Source of the DNA: Epiperipatus broadwayi
Taxonomy: Eukaryota; Onychophora; Udeonychophora; Euonychophora; Peripatidae
NCBI GenBank assembly: GCA_028023455.1
Contig: JAQFVV010000018.1
Span: 5,047,800 to 5,111,799, forward strand
DNA: 64,000 bases
Direction: 5' to 3'
Shown here one piece after another: positions 36,436 to 47,002 of this stretch (within the stretch, counting starts at the first letter, position 1; every line of letters starts with the position of its first letter). The position numbers and the translations under genes are program-made. The notes under the pieces are model-generated. The model worked only from the letters and a program-made list of their open reading frames with translations. It had not been told where the DNA came from and did no database searches.

Positions 36436-37347
36436 ATTGCTGTATCTACTCCGGAGGGCAAATTCGTGCAGGTACGATGAAAACAAAGCTCTGCTAGTGC
36501 CACATTGGAATTTCAGCTTACGCTTTGCTCTCATCCACATGTTTTCAATATTCTGGGTGTGTATGTCTCGGTCTTCGGGATCCACGAAGTTTTCCTGATG
36601 GACGACAACCGAATGCAAATACACACCATTGTTGAGACTGCTAATGTTACTGTACGCAGCCCAGCCATCTGAAATAATGTGTGTACCTGGTAAAATGAAC
36701 CACTGTATCAGGCCCTCCAGTGTATCAGCCATCCTGTCTGCCACTTCTATCAAGAAGCACTTTCTTGACGCTCTCTCAATGCCGCCAAACACCCAATGAC
36801 CTGTCCGTATAGCCCCCCTGTGATATTTCCGGTGGAAATAGTAGGTTTCGTCTATTTCGACGATTAATAGCTCCCCATTGTCATCAAATCCACCGAGAAC
36901 TGTCAGATTTGTGTCAAAATATTTGGCACATTCCTCCCGGCAAAAATTCGCCCAGTCAATGATAATTCTTTTGCTCACGCCGGTCTCATGCACAATGTGT
37001 TGTTGGGGCATATTACGCGCCCAAAAATACACGATGCTTGTAATTGTTCCCAGAGGCAGATGACTTTGGAAAAAGAAAGACCCCTTTCTGATTGAGATGC
37101 GAAGGTGGCATATTCTGCACTGCCATCTACACCCATCTAAGCCTGTAGAATACTTCACCAGCGCACACCGAACACCGCACTGTTGGCATAAGGCGTAGTT
37201 CTTCAGAAGGAGTCTTCGTGCAAGCCATTTGATGGCCAATTCCGTAGTTTGTATGACGTCCCATAACTGGCGCATATTCCATTCTTCTGCCAGAATAGCA
37301 GCAACGCTTAAAATTTCACTATCAGGTACTAACCATGTAGCAGACAT
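36385..37347 (-). CDS. Merlin/IS1595-like DDE transposase, intact 320 aa
   Basis: The enzyme would bind the element ends and cut and join DNA in the nucleus. An N-terminal zinc ribbon is made of C54, C57 (CQQC) and C77, C80 (CRIC), followed by a GSFF-type stretch. The ISXO2-like catalytic domain shows VEIDETYY (D166), HIISDGWAAY (D227) and HTQNIENMW (E268), with the basic RAKRKLK after it, the usual arrangement of the IS1595/Merlin family. No stop or frameshift interrupts it, and the length is normal for Merlin. The start is the first Met after an in-frame gap; the extreme C-terminus lies in the left inverted end. I see no damage to key residues, so activity is conceivable. A spliced or longer N-terminus cannot be excluded. 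Confidence 0.88.
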   Translation of the reverse strand: MSATWLVPDSEILSVAAILAEEWNMRQLWDVIQTTELAIKWLARRLLLKNYALCQQCGVRCALVKYSTGLDGCRWQCRICHLRISIRKGSFFFQSHLPLGTITSIVYFWARNMPQQHIVHETGVSKRIIIDWANFCREECAKYFDTNLTVLGGFDDNGELLIVEIDETYYFHRKYHRGAIRTGHWVFGGIERASRKCFLIEVADRMADTLEGLIQWFILPGTHIISDGWAAYSNISSLNNGVYLHSVVVHQENFVDPEDRDIHTQNIENMWMRAKRKLKFQCGTSRALFSSYLHEFALRSRYSNAAFFSNFLVCIGHNYI

Positions 37348-37482
37348 CTTTTGTAACTATAAAACTGTACACGTATGCGTGTAATTCGCGCCGTTGAACA
37401 CATAAGGTGTCTTTTTTTTTTGCAACATGTGCAATAAATGTAGTTATTTTAAATTCTTAAGTTGTAGACAGTGTACGCACAT

Positions 37483-37560
37483 TATTTCAGATGGCTGGGC
37501 TGCGTACAATAACATCAGCAGTCTCCAACTTCCTAGTCTGTATAGGACGTAATTATATTT
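37483..37560 (+). pseudogene. Inverted, internally deleted fragment of the Merlin transposase
   Basis: On the plus strand this encodes the second catalytic segment (IISDGWAAYNNISSL) joined directly to the last residues of the protein (NFLVCIG). It is thus a copy of the gene's 3' part, lacking about 70 residues between, fused in opposite orientation to the complete gene. An internally deleted Merlin copy recombined with, or inserted beside, the full one would produce it. Confidence 0.75.
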
Positions 37561-37897
37561 AAAAAGGTAAATGTTTTTTTTTATTATCTTTTACATTTGA
37601 ATAAATTTTCATGTAATTGTAAGACAGTAGCATATACTTTTTTATTTTAAATTCTTAAGTTGTAGACAGTTTAAAATCTTAACTTTCAAAGAAATTAAAA
37701 GTAATTATTTTAATTAATGTCGTGTAATTAATCCAACATTCAAAAGGTTTTTTTTTTTTATTATTATCTTTTACATTTGATTAAATTTTAATTTATTTGT
37801 AATATAATAACATACATGTCAGATTCTCAAGCAATTTAGTTTAAATTTTAAACAATAGAGGGCAAACAACCATAGACCGTTATAGTGAACTTTTACC
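37520..37897. repeat. Right inverted end of the Merlin element
   Basis: Inverse copy of 36051-36435. The run TTTTAAATTCTTAAGTTGTAG inside it occurs a second time near 37447, so the segment between the transposase start and this end is itself partly duplicated. Confidence 0.8.
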
Positions 37898-37905
37898 AAC
37901 TTTTC

Positions 37906-40185
37906 TTCTATGAATTCAAAACTAAACTATAACTTTGGTGAATAAAACTGGGAGCCTGTAACAGCGTGAACTGGAGTCCCAGGCTCCCTCTAAAACTAAT
38001 AATATTTGAATGCAGATTTAAATATAAAATTCATATGGGAATAAAATAAAATGCTAATATGCAAAACATACCATATCTTATATTCTAGCTCACTTACCAA
38101 GCTGAGTTTGAACCTTGTCATTTAAATAGCTACGTCATCTTATGCAATCCAAATAATAAAAAAAAAAAATTAACGGAGTCTTGTCATTTGAATCACTCAA
38201 TTTATTTGATTATATAAAAGAAAATTGGCAAAATTAATAACAAAATACATAGGAAATTAATTTATATTTCAAATTGATTGAATAAAAAAAATGATAAAAT
38301 TACTGTGTGTATCTCTAAAATGTGTTGCGAAAACAATAACGACATGTATGAAAAAAAAAAGAATGAATGAATGAATGAATGGAGAGACATTTGGATATCT
38401 TACTGAAAAATTTATATATAACAGATACCAAAGATATGAAATAGGATGAGATCGAAGCCTATTTGTTTATCAAAATAATAACTGATAAATGAATATGAAA
38501 TAATACGATATATTTGAATCTCTTGTCTGATCGACATTTTAAACTAAATTTTATACATGCAACCATCAAATCATATATTTAAAAAAAAAAGAAAAACATC
38601 GGTTTGTGTTAATATATACTTAGACAAGAGTTCAAATACTTAATAAAGGAATCTTTCTGATCATTTTATTTCCTAAACTCTATTACTCCTAAAGATAATT
38701 TAAATAAAATACAAATCATCCTTTTTAAATATATGTAAAAAAAATTAATATGCGCACATTTTTATATATAAAAAAAATCATACCCCATATAAGAGTCTGA
38801 CCGTTTTCACTATTTATTTGTCCATTGCAATTTACTTATCCCCCAGTTTCTATGACGCAAAGAGAAGTTTATTTCTCAGAAAAGATAAGTCGAACTTTAT
38901 AATGCTTCACTAACAGTCATTTCCTCTCCAAAGAGGAGAGTGCGATTTAATTAGCCCTTTTTCCCCCTTTTTTTTTGATGCGAATTAATTCAGTTGATCC
39001 TGAGATGTTTCTTAGCTTGTGACACAATATTTATCCAAATCCAATGGTAGTTATATGCCAAACTTTAATATCTTTGTTTTTAAGCTGATTTCATACCAAG
39101 CATTTCTTTTTATAGGTTTCCCTTCTCACATTTTGTTGCCATTTTCTTTGGAATCCTTCACAACTGCCATTTAAATGAATGAATGAATGGGCAGATAATT
39201 TAAGTTTATTCTTCCATGTTTTATGGTTTAACAGTTAAAAAAAAATATTGAAGAACTTTTATTTATAAGAACATAGAAAATACTTCCTTTCCTGGCAATG
39301 ATAAAAAGATGATAGCCCACTCTTATAGTTTTACTGGCTATTCTGGTGTCATAACAACCATTGGAATTCACTCAAAATAAAGCTAAATGGCAGACACTAG
39401 TTTTCCTGGTTTGTAATGTAAGTTTGAAGAAAATGGATACATGGTAATGAAAGCCAAATTCGATTTGATTTTTCCTATTATTTGTAAACCAAAATACAGC
39501 ATTGATATCACAACCTTTATTCACTTTATAAACACAAATAATTTACATATATATTTTTTTGATAATAATAATAATTTTTTTTATTACTTTATAAACAAAT
39601 ATACATGACATAAAAACATTGGATTATATGTAATAATGTTACTATGGTGACTGCATTAACGGAAATGAAATATGTAAAATAATATTGAGTAAACTTTTAT
39701 ATCATACTAAATTGTTTTCAAAATTTATTTATTTACCTATATGTTTTTCTTGAGTTTGATTATAGCGAATTTAGTATTTTAAAGCTAGAATCTACAGTAA
39801 ACAATTCTATTTAAAAGCTTTAGGTTGCCATGGTGATCAATTTAAATCTATATTTCCAAGAACTTCCATTATCCATTTATCAAGTAAAAGAAAAATCAAA
39901 CAAGATCAAAAAACTTCTTTATTTTTTTTTAAATACTTTGATAATTAATCTGAATATTCACAATATATATATATAGCTAATTTTATGTTTCAATTATTTA
40001 TGTATATATTACTTACTTTACCTTTTAAATTTGTATAGTAGTTATAATTTTAGTGATAATTAACCACCAAATGTTAAATTATGCTTTATATGTATAAAAA
40101 ATGTTTTTTTTAAAAAACCATCATCAATATTGTTATTAATAAAAATAAACTTATTTTTAATAAAAATCAATTTGAGGAGTTAATG
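37906..40185. other. AT-rich stretch without recognised feature
   Basis: GGGAGCCTG and CAGGCTCCC (37950-37990) form a small inverted pair. GAATGAATGAATG runs occur near 38362 and 39175. No gene or mobile element is supported. Confidence 0.5.
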
Positions 40186-40189
40186 CTTC

Positions 40190-41000
40190 CAAAATATTTA
40201 GGTTGGACATCAGGCTTGCTATACTTGAAATATGTAGATGATATACTCATTTATGCACCAGAAAGACTAATTAATGATATAAATCAGATCTTGCACAAAT
40301 TTTTGTCATGAAAGTGGAGAATTGAGCAAGAAGTTAGGCAAAAAGGCCTCAAATTTCTGGATTTATATGTGCAGAGATACAGCTGCCAGTTAGATTATAA
40401 AAGGATGATTAAACGTATCCAAATTAGAGAAGCAATTCACTCTAAGTCAATAATTCCTACTGCTCATAAGCTAGCAAGTTTTAAAGAGTTTCTATATTGA
40501 AACCTTAAATTATGTAAATTTGAATCTGACCATAAAACAAACATTGAAAAGCATATATTAAGGATTTGTGTAATATAAGATATAAACCTTATCAATACAA
40601 TCAAAACTTTTTACTTCAAAATCAGAAATAGATCTGCATAACCAGATGCAAACCCATGGATATCACTACCATGTATAACTGAAGTATCTCAAAACTTAAG
40701 TAAAAATTTGCTCTGATATATATAACATCAGTTTTCAGATCCTGCTCACTTTAAAACATTTGATAACTAGTACCAAAAACAGGTTACCACCAAACTAGGC
40801 CCCTCAAATTATTTACAAGATTGAGTGTAACAATTCCCTTTGCAATATCGTTTACTGTGATAAATCACATGCAAACATTGCAACTAGTGATGCCCAGCAC
40901 AGATACCTTTATAACCAGGCAAAAATCAACACAGAATCCAAATCTATATTTTTGATAAATGAAATAGAATTTGGTCATGACTTTGAATCACTGGGGCCCA
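40190..41000 (+). pseudogene. Decayed Penelope-like RT and GIY-YIG fragment
   Basis: The plus strand at about 40220 reads YLKYVDDILIYA, an RT catalytic box of the Penelope type. It continues with a KFLDLYV motif and the AHKLASFKEF segment that Penelope-like proteins have between RT and nuclease. In-frame stops occur at about 40309 and 40498. Near 40827-40975 a frame with IYKIECNNSLCNIVY looks like the start of the GIY-YIG nuclease, but its YIG motif is lost. The family differs from the copies at 55911-58100. No intact ORF remains. Confidence 0.65.
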
Positions 41001-41209
41001 GTATAGTAGTGTTCTAAAAGAGATAAAAGAAAGCACAAAGTCAATAACACACAAGCTATTAATAAGAAAAAGTCTTGTATCCCTTTGTTGAAAAAGTGGA
41101 TTATGTAAATTAAATCATTTACATTTTCACAAAGAGTATTTAAATACCACTCTGGCATAACAGACATCACTTGTTATAATTTTAATTGTCATGAATATGA
41201 CTATTTGAT

Positions 41210-42350
41210 AGCTAAAAGCATGCTAAGTATATTATATGTGGATAAAATACAATATTTTCTTAATAGACATGATGATATTGAATTACAATTTCTGAAAGAA
41301 AATAAATTAAATAAGTATAGTATATTTTGTTGAGTAAATATATGTCATATAAATGATTGTATTATGAATCATAGTAGTAAATATATGATCAAGACATTGA
41401 AAACACTTTATCTACATAAAATGTAATAGAAAACATAATGCATAGGATTTATTAATTTCTTTGAAATGAAGATCCTTTTAGTATATACTATAAAATTATT
41501 CTCTCTGCTGTATAATCAATGTAGAACTTCATTTTATTGAAAGCTTGCAAAAATTAAACTGATATATTTCTAAATTACTTATACATTGTCAACATAAAAT
41601 GCTTAAATTCAAGATATTTCTGTAGATTAAGTAAGCAATAGTAAGTAGATTATTACAAATATTCTTGAGACAGACATCTCTAATGATGATGGATATATAT
41701 ATTGTGTAGATGTTTAATAATTTTTTTAGGATTCATATTTTTATTGGGTTATAAAGAATGGGTAAGCCTTTTCTATGCTTGCTATTTTGTTGAAATTTAG
41801 AAACAGTAAAGATATTTTTCATTTTTATTGTGATAACAAGTATAAGGGTAGTTATTATATTGATTTTTTAATAACTATTAAATTATTAGTATACTTCTTA
41901 ATAATACATGTTATATATTAAGTTTATCATTTTTTTACTATTTGCTTTATATGAATTTAAGTGGCAATACGTATAGAGAGTTTTGCCTGTTTTAATGAAT
42001 TTGTTTTAATAGCTTTTAATATTTATGTAAATTAATGTATTCTCATTTATACTCTTGTTATTTTTAAGTTATAATGTTACTGTACTTTATATATGTCCTG
42101 AGGATATAAATTTAACACCAGCCAGGCAGCATTAATAACTTAAATAAATTTAAGTGCAACTCTGTAGTAACAAAATAAATTTATTTAGTATCATTAACAA
42201 AATAGAAAAAAAATAAAGAGTAGCAAACAATTAGAAATTTTATTAGAAACCTCTACAGTTTATAAGTAAACTTCTCTGTGTGTGTATCAGTTTCTACACA
42301 TGCTCAAATCTTCACACATCCATTTGGATATAACTGCAATATATATATAT
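41210..42350. other. AT-rich stretch without recognised feature
   Basis: It lies between the Penelope remnant and the first ribozyme repeat. It may be the decayed 3' part of the former, but no motif supports that. Confidence 0.4.
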
Positions 42351-42458
42351 ATATAAACTTAAGAGCATGCTAACGCTCTAAACAAGCTTTTTTTTTCTTT
42401 TTATTATGATAAATGCTACTACAAGAGAAGGCATTCAAATCATCTTTATCTTAGATTG

Positions 42459-42512
42459 TCCCCATCCCCAGACCGGTTTCAACCTATGGGTTTCTTCAGT
42501 GAGGAGTTGGGA
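42459..42512 (-). ncRNA. Type I hammerhead ribozyme candidate (A1)
   Basis: On the minus strand the core order is CTGAAGA (42493-42499; position 7 is free to vary in hammerheads), a perfect stem II AACC-CATA-GGTT (42481-42492), GAAA (42477-42480), a tiny self-complementary stem III ACCGGT and the cleavage triplet GTC (42471-42473). Flanks pair as stem I: six pairs next to the core, an internal loop, then CCC/GGG. Such a short stem III works best when two copies pair, which the tandem layout allows. Confidence 0.65.
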
Positions 42513-42879
42513 CATTAGATTAAAAAAACCAACTCAAGCTAAGCATTTGTCTAAAAGGTAATTCTCAAAAAGAAGATCTAAACCTTTAGACATCTGCATG
42601 TCTTTAAAGTCAGCTCTCCAACTGAAAAAATTATATGGGACTGAACTTAATTCAGATACTCCATATATTAATAGGCTTAGCCATTTAATTTAGCCAAAGC
42701 CCCAACAGCAAAATAATAATAGTAATAACAAAAAGTCAGAAGTCACATGACTTATATATAGCTTGCATTTACCAATATGTAAACTTAAGAGCATGCTAAC
42801 GCTCAAAACAAGCTTTTTTTTTTATTATGATAAATGCTACTACAAGAGAAGGCATTCAAATCATCTTTATCTTAGATTG

Positions 42880-42933
42880 TCCCCATCCCCAGACTGGCTT
42901 CGACCTATGGGTCTCTTCAGTGAGGAGTTGGGA
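42880..42933 (-). ncRNA. Hammerhead ribozyme candidate (A2), slightly damaged
   Basis: It has the same layout as A1: CTGAAGA (42914-42920), stem II GACC-CATA-GGTC, GAAG instead of GAAA, and GTC. Compared with A1, the closing pair of stem II has changed from A-T to G-C on both sides, which keeps pairing. Stem III (GCCAGT) has lost pairs, so A2 is probably weaker. Confidence 0.55.
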
Positions 42934-43059
42934 CATTAGATTCAAAAAACCAACTCAAGCTAAGCATTTATCTAAAAGGTAATTCTCAAGAAGAAGATCT
43001 AAACCTTTAGACATCTGCATGTCTTTAAAGTCAGCTCTCCAACTGAAAAAACTATCTGC

Positions 43060-43181
43060 CTCTATAATATGTGAGTCATTCTCGCAATTATTATGCTTCC
43101 TCATAGTTTATCTCTAGAGTAGCTTAATAATAATAATGAGATAATTTATTCATGTTCTGTCTGGATGTATTTACCTAGTAA

Positions 43182-43217
<36 letters not shown>

Positions 43218-44965
43218 CATACACACAGACAGTACAATACACATATATATAATTTGCTTAAATACATCTCAGATATTATATATTAACTCCATAACTTAAT
43301 TTTATTTTAATAAAATCTATTACAAAATGTATATATATTACAATGAAGACTCTTATAGCTAGAGAGTTGTTAAAGTTTAAAACAGTACCATCTTTTAGAA
43401 AACAAAAAGATTATTTGAGCAAGTAGGTGGCTCTAAATGTTTTGGCAAAACAGATCATCAAACAGAGATTTATGAAGCTGGGATTTACTTTGAAATCCAA
43501 GTTGGTATATTCTAATGCCAGAAGAGTATTGTTATAAAAAATCACTAAATGATAACTGAAACCATTTTACCAATACTTATTTTCCAATATTAGATTGTAA
43601 AATTAAGGAAAAAAAACCTTTTGATTTTTGATGGATGATATCATTGTATTAGCAATATCAATAAAATAGATTTTTTTTCTTAGAAGCCTTAGTACATGCA
43701 ATGATAGAAATTGTAAACTATGGTCCAAAAATCATCAGATATGATGTTATTACTCTCAGACTTTAAGTGATATGTTATTACTGAATTTTTAAGCAACTCT
43801 TTGTTTTGGCAGAAAAATTGTTATAAAGAAATAGATGTTTCTAACAGTCAAAAATGGTCTCCTATGGATTCTGTTAAAGTTAGGAATTAGAGTGCATCCA
43901 TGAGTAGTCATACATTGTTGGACAGATATTACAATTAGTGATTTCTAAGAACTGAAATGATAATAACATAGTTCTAAGACAATAAACTCAAAACTTTAAT
44001 AAGTTTATAAATATAGATAGCAGTCAACTCTTAAGCTATCAACAATTTCAACCTGTAGTCAATGCAACCTCTTTTATCCTAAGTACTAACAGTTATTAAG
44101 AGCTATATTTTTTTAATTTGAATTTTCAAACTTGTCATGTTCCAAAGGCTATAGGGGTTTCTTAAAGAGTTAAGTGTAGGTAATGAGTATGAACTTAAGT
44201 TCACTAAAAAAAAGTTCTAGTTATATATCTGACAATGATTGTATTAGAAGTGACTTGATTCAAAAGAAAACTTTGTCTGCTTGATTGAATAATAAAATGA
44301 AATTGGAGCTTTATAATTAATATTATTGATTTAAAGGCTTAGTTCATCAGTTGATAAGAAGATTTGAGAATGATTGGGATAATTAAAACTGCAAAAGAGA
44401 TAGTGATTTATTAACTGTAATAACTTTAAATCTGAACATTTTGGATCAGTGAATTGTATTCTTCTTTGAATAGAAAGACAAAATATATTATCTTTTGAAT
44501 TATGATTCAAAAATTCATATGATTGCATTTAAATATATATCCATCTTCTTGATTTATTTAAATTTATATGAAGATCTAGATTAATAAGGAAAGGATAGTT
44601 CTTTATCATTTTAAAAACAGAAATTTTATCAATCCTAATAGAATTATTACAAAAATTTTAGAATGTAATATTCTTATATTATCTTCAAAAATGTTGGCAT
44701 TTTTAAGAAATAAGTGTTCCTTTGAAGTTGGCCATATGATTTTAAATGTACGTTTATTATTACAAAGAAAGTAGTGATATAAAATAATAAAGATCTTTAA
44801 TATTATCATTGAATATGTGTGGCTATTTAATGATTACTTGATATCATGTCTCCAAATAGTATGAAATGTTTATTAAATTGCTTAAAGATATTGCATTTTA
44901 TACATACTTTATTGGTAAGCAGTTTTAGCTCATTAAAAAAATTTTCTGAGTCTCTTATAAATACT
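43060..44965. other. AT-rich stretch, (TA)n at 43186-43214, otherwise unassigned
   Basis: A plus-strand frame near 43630 reads LMDDIIVLA, faintly like an RT box, but no neighbouring RT motif supports it. No other feature is seen. Confidence 0.4.
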
Positions 44966-44969
44966 TTTA

Positions 44970-45187
44970 GTATTTACATATTAGACTTGCTGCCTGTGTT
45001 TGCAATGACAGAATGCTGTAGCTTTTTCTAATGGAGGAGGGAGAGTATTTGTGATGGCAGAATGCCATAATTATGGATTTTTAGTACAGCATTCTGCCAT
45101 CACAAACATCCTACCCCTCCTCCACACTGAAGAAAGACATGGTATTCTGCCATTGCAACATGAACAGCAGATCTAATATGTAAATAC
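44970..45187. repeat. Long inverted repeat, ~97-bp arms
   Basis: Arms 44970-45066 and 45088-45187 are inverse copies around a ~20-base loop. They share GTATTTACATATTAG at the outside and GATGGCAGAATGC at the inside. A GCAATGACAGAATGCTGTAG / GTGATGGCAGAATGCCATAA motif also occurs twice within each arm as a direct repeat. It could be a small foldback element; a transcript would form a ~100-bp hairpin. Confidence 0.75.
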
Positions 45188-45189
45188 CA

Positions 45190-46044
45190 TACTTTCAGTG
45201 TCATGGTAATATTATATTATACTGCTAAAATGGCAACAGAATTATAACTCATTGGCTGAGTTATAAAGTTTCAGTTACATACTACTATCAAGCCATTATT
45301 ACTTTGATAGTCTATGCCAATGATTGTGTGCTACAATCTATCACTGATGGTCATGTATTTTTTAAATATAAACCTAAAAATTGCCAGTACATAAATAGTA
45401 TTATTCCTCTTACCACAGAAATATACTATATTTTTGTTTTTATATGTATAGGACATTACTTCTTCATTGATTTTCTGTTGAGTTTTATTAGATGATACCT
45501 ACAATTATATCTTTATTCATTAGATGATTTCATGTAATTATCATTTATAGCTTAAAACTCCTTTATTATTCCTTGCTACTTCTCGAGTCAAGTTGCTTTG
45601 GTATAAAGATAATCTTCTCCCTCATTAATGTATTACTTTGGCAATTGAACATATTTACATGGTCATCTATAATTGTGAAGAGTTTTATTATGGGGGGAGG
45701 GGCAATTTATGTGGCATACAAGATAAGCATGTATCTTTTATATTCATGCAATGTGTGATTTTAATCAAAATGCATCTTAAAATAATATGGACTGTAAATT
45801 AAAATATTTTTGGCTTCCAAAATATTATTAAAAAGAAAAACATTAGAAAGTAATATTTGTACTTATTGAAAGCTCCAAATGCTTTGTTGACCTTTGCATA
45901 TGATAGACAGTAATTTCAGTCAAATTTGAATTGCTCGTTTTATACTTATTTAATTTTAAAGTTTAAACTCATTAATATTTATACAAATTTTTTAATATGA
46001 GTAAGAAAAATAAAATATGCAGTTAAAATTCTATACTTTTTCCC
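45190..46044. other. AT-rich stretch without recognised feature
   Basis: Short open frames at 45304-45495 and 45573-45758 have AT-driven, hydrophobic composition and no family resemblance. Confidence 0.5.
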
Positions 46045-46056
46045 AAAATACATTTA

Positions 46057-46990
46057 ATATTTGCGGGATTCGAACTCAGACTTTCACACGGCCCACCACT
46101 CTCAGTGCCATCTCATATTGCTGACCCACCTGATCACACACATGTTGAAAAGATAAATAATCTCCAATATACATATTTCATGCTAAACCAGCAATCATCA
46201 GTTGGTCCAGATTACTATCCTCACACATATCTATAATCAGTACTCAGCTTTATATTAAGATAGCCAATCTTTATACTTTAATGGACAGGCTTCAAACTAT
46301 TCCAACTCACAACTCTTTAGCCTTCCATTTCATTGAAAATCTGATGATGGAACATTCAAAGCCCTTGATAGTGCCAAGATTGTCATCCTACCCATGTTGA
46401 CATATTAGACATTCTGGCACTGAGATTGGTGGATCGTGTGAAAGTCTGAGTTCGAACCCCGCAAATATTACATATATAAATGCAGGTTTAAGTCTGTACA
46501 ATGTATTAATTTATATAAATAGTGTGTAAAAGGTCTGCCCATACCTCGTATATGTATGTATAAATGGATTATTCTCCTGTACATGAGGGGTCAGAATGAC
46601 TAATATGTCAACATGGGTAGGATGACAACCTTGGCACTATCAATTGCTTTGAACGTTCCATCATCAGATTTTCACTGAAATAGAAGGCTAAAGAGTTGTG
46701 AGTTGGAATAGTTTGAAGCCTGTCCATTAAAGTATAAAGATTGGCTATCTTAATATAAAGCTGAGTACTGATTATATATGTGTGTGAGGATAGTAATCTG
46801 GACCAACTGATGATTGCTGGTTTAGCATGAAATATGTATATCGGAGATTATTTATCTTTTCAGCATGTGTGTGATCAGGTGGGTCAGCAATATGAGATGG
46901 CACTGAGAGTGGTGGGTCGTGTGAAAGTCTGAGTTCGAACCCCGCAAATATTACATATATAAATGCAGGTTTAAGCCTGTACAATGTATC
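46057..46990 (+). mobile_element. Retrozyme-like tandem repeat C (483-bp monomer) with inverted 5' part
   Basis: AAAATACATTTA flanks the block on both sides (46045-46056 and 46991-47002), a 12-bp target-site duplication. Inside, the plus strand carries the tail of one monomer (46413-46504) followed head-to-tail by a full one (46505-46990); AAAGTCTGAGTTCG recurs at 46441 and 46924, period 483. The left part (46057-46412) is an inverse copy of the same monomer, as produced when a retroposed RNA is primed from both ends (twin priming). A tRNA box B-like GAGTTCGAACCCCGC is in each copy. Confidence 0.6.
46785..46856 (+). ncRNA. Hammerhead-like motif (C), lower confidence
   Basis: The plus strand has CTGATGA (46807-46813), a stem II TGCT-GGTTT-AGCA with one T-T mismatch at its base, GAAA (46829-46832), an AT-rich stem III (ATAT/ATAT) and the triplet ATC. 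Flanks TAATCT/AGATTA and GATA/TATC pair, but two A residues next to the core are unpaired, which is not ideal. The inverted copy at about 46170-46215 keeps all of it except the triplet (ATT). Confidence 0.35.
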
Positions 46991-47002
46991 AAAATACATT
47001 TA

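Larger units (their letters stand above)
36051..37897 (-). mobile_element. Merlin-type DNA transposon with intact transposase and very long inverted ends
   Basis: The ends are GGTAAAAGTTCACTATAA (36051) and its complement ending CTTTTACC (37897). A perfect 8-bp direct repeat AACTTTTC flanks them (36043-36050 and 37898-37905), the duplication size known for Merlin. The inverted ends are nearly 400 bp (36051-36435 and about 37520-37897). The right arm holds an inverted copy of the 3' end of the transposase gene, so the original right end appears to have been replaced by a copy of the left end. The transposase reading frame between is complete. Confidence 0.85.
42355..43053 (-). mobile_element. 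Retrozyme-like tandem repeat A (424-bp monomer, 1.65 copies)
   Basis: A complete monomer (42355-42779) is followed in the same orientation by a partial one (42780-43053), about 93-95% alike. Each contains a type I hammerhead-ribozyme motif on the minus strand. Neither has an ORF. Tandem non-coding monomers of a few hundred bases, each with a hammerhead, is the layout of animal retrozymes and of the terminal repeats of Penelope-like elements. The stretches AGACATCTGCATGTCTTTAAA and TATATGGGACTGAAC also occur, in related form, in repeat B at 55202-55843. Confidence 0.65.

Noticed and set aside
43630-43700. RT-box-like LMDDIIVLA
   Set aside because: No other RT motif upstream or downstream in any frame; one short motif is not enough.
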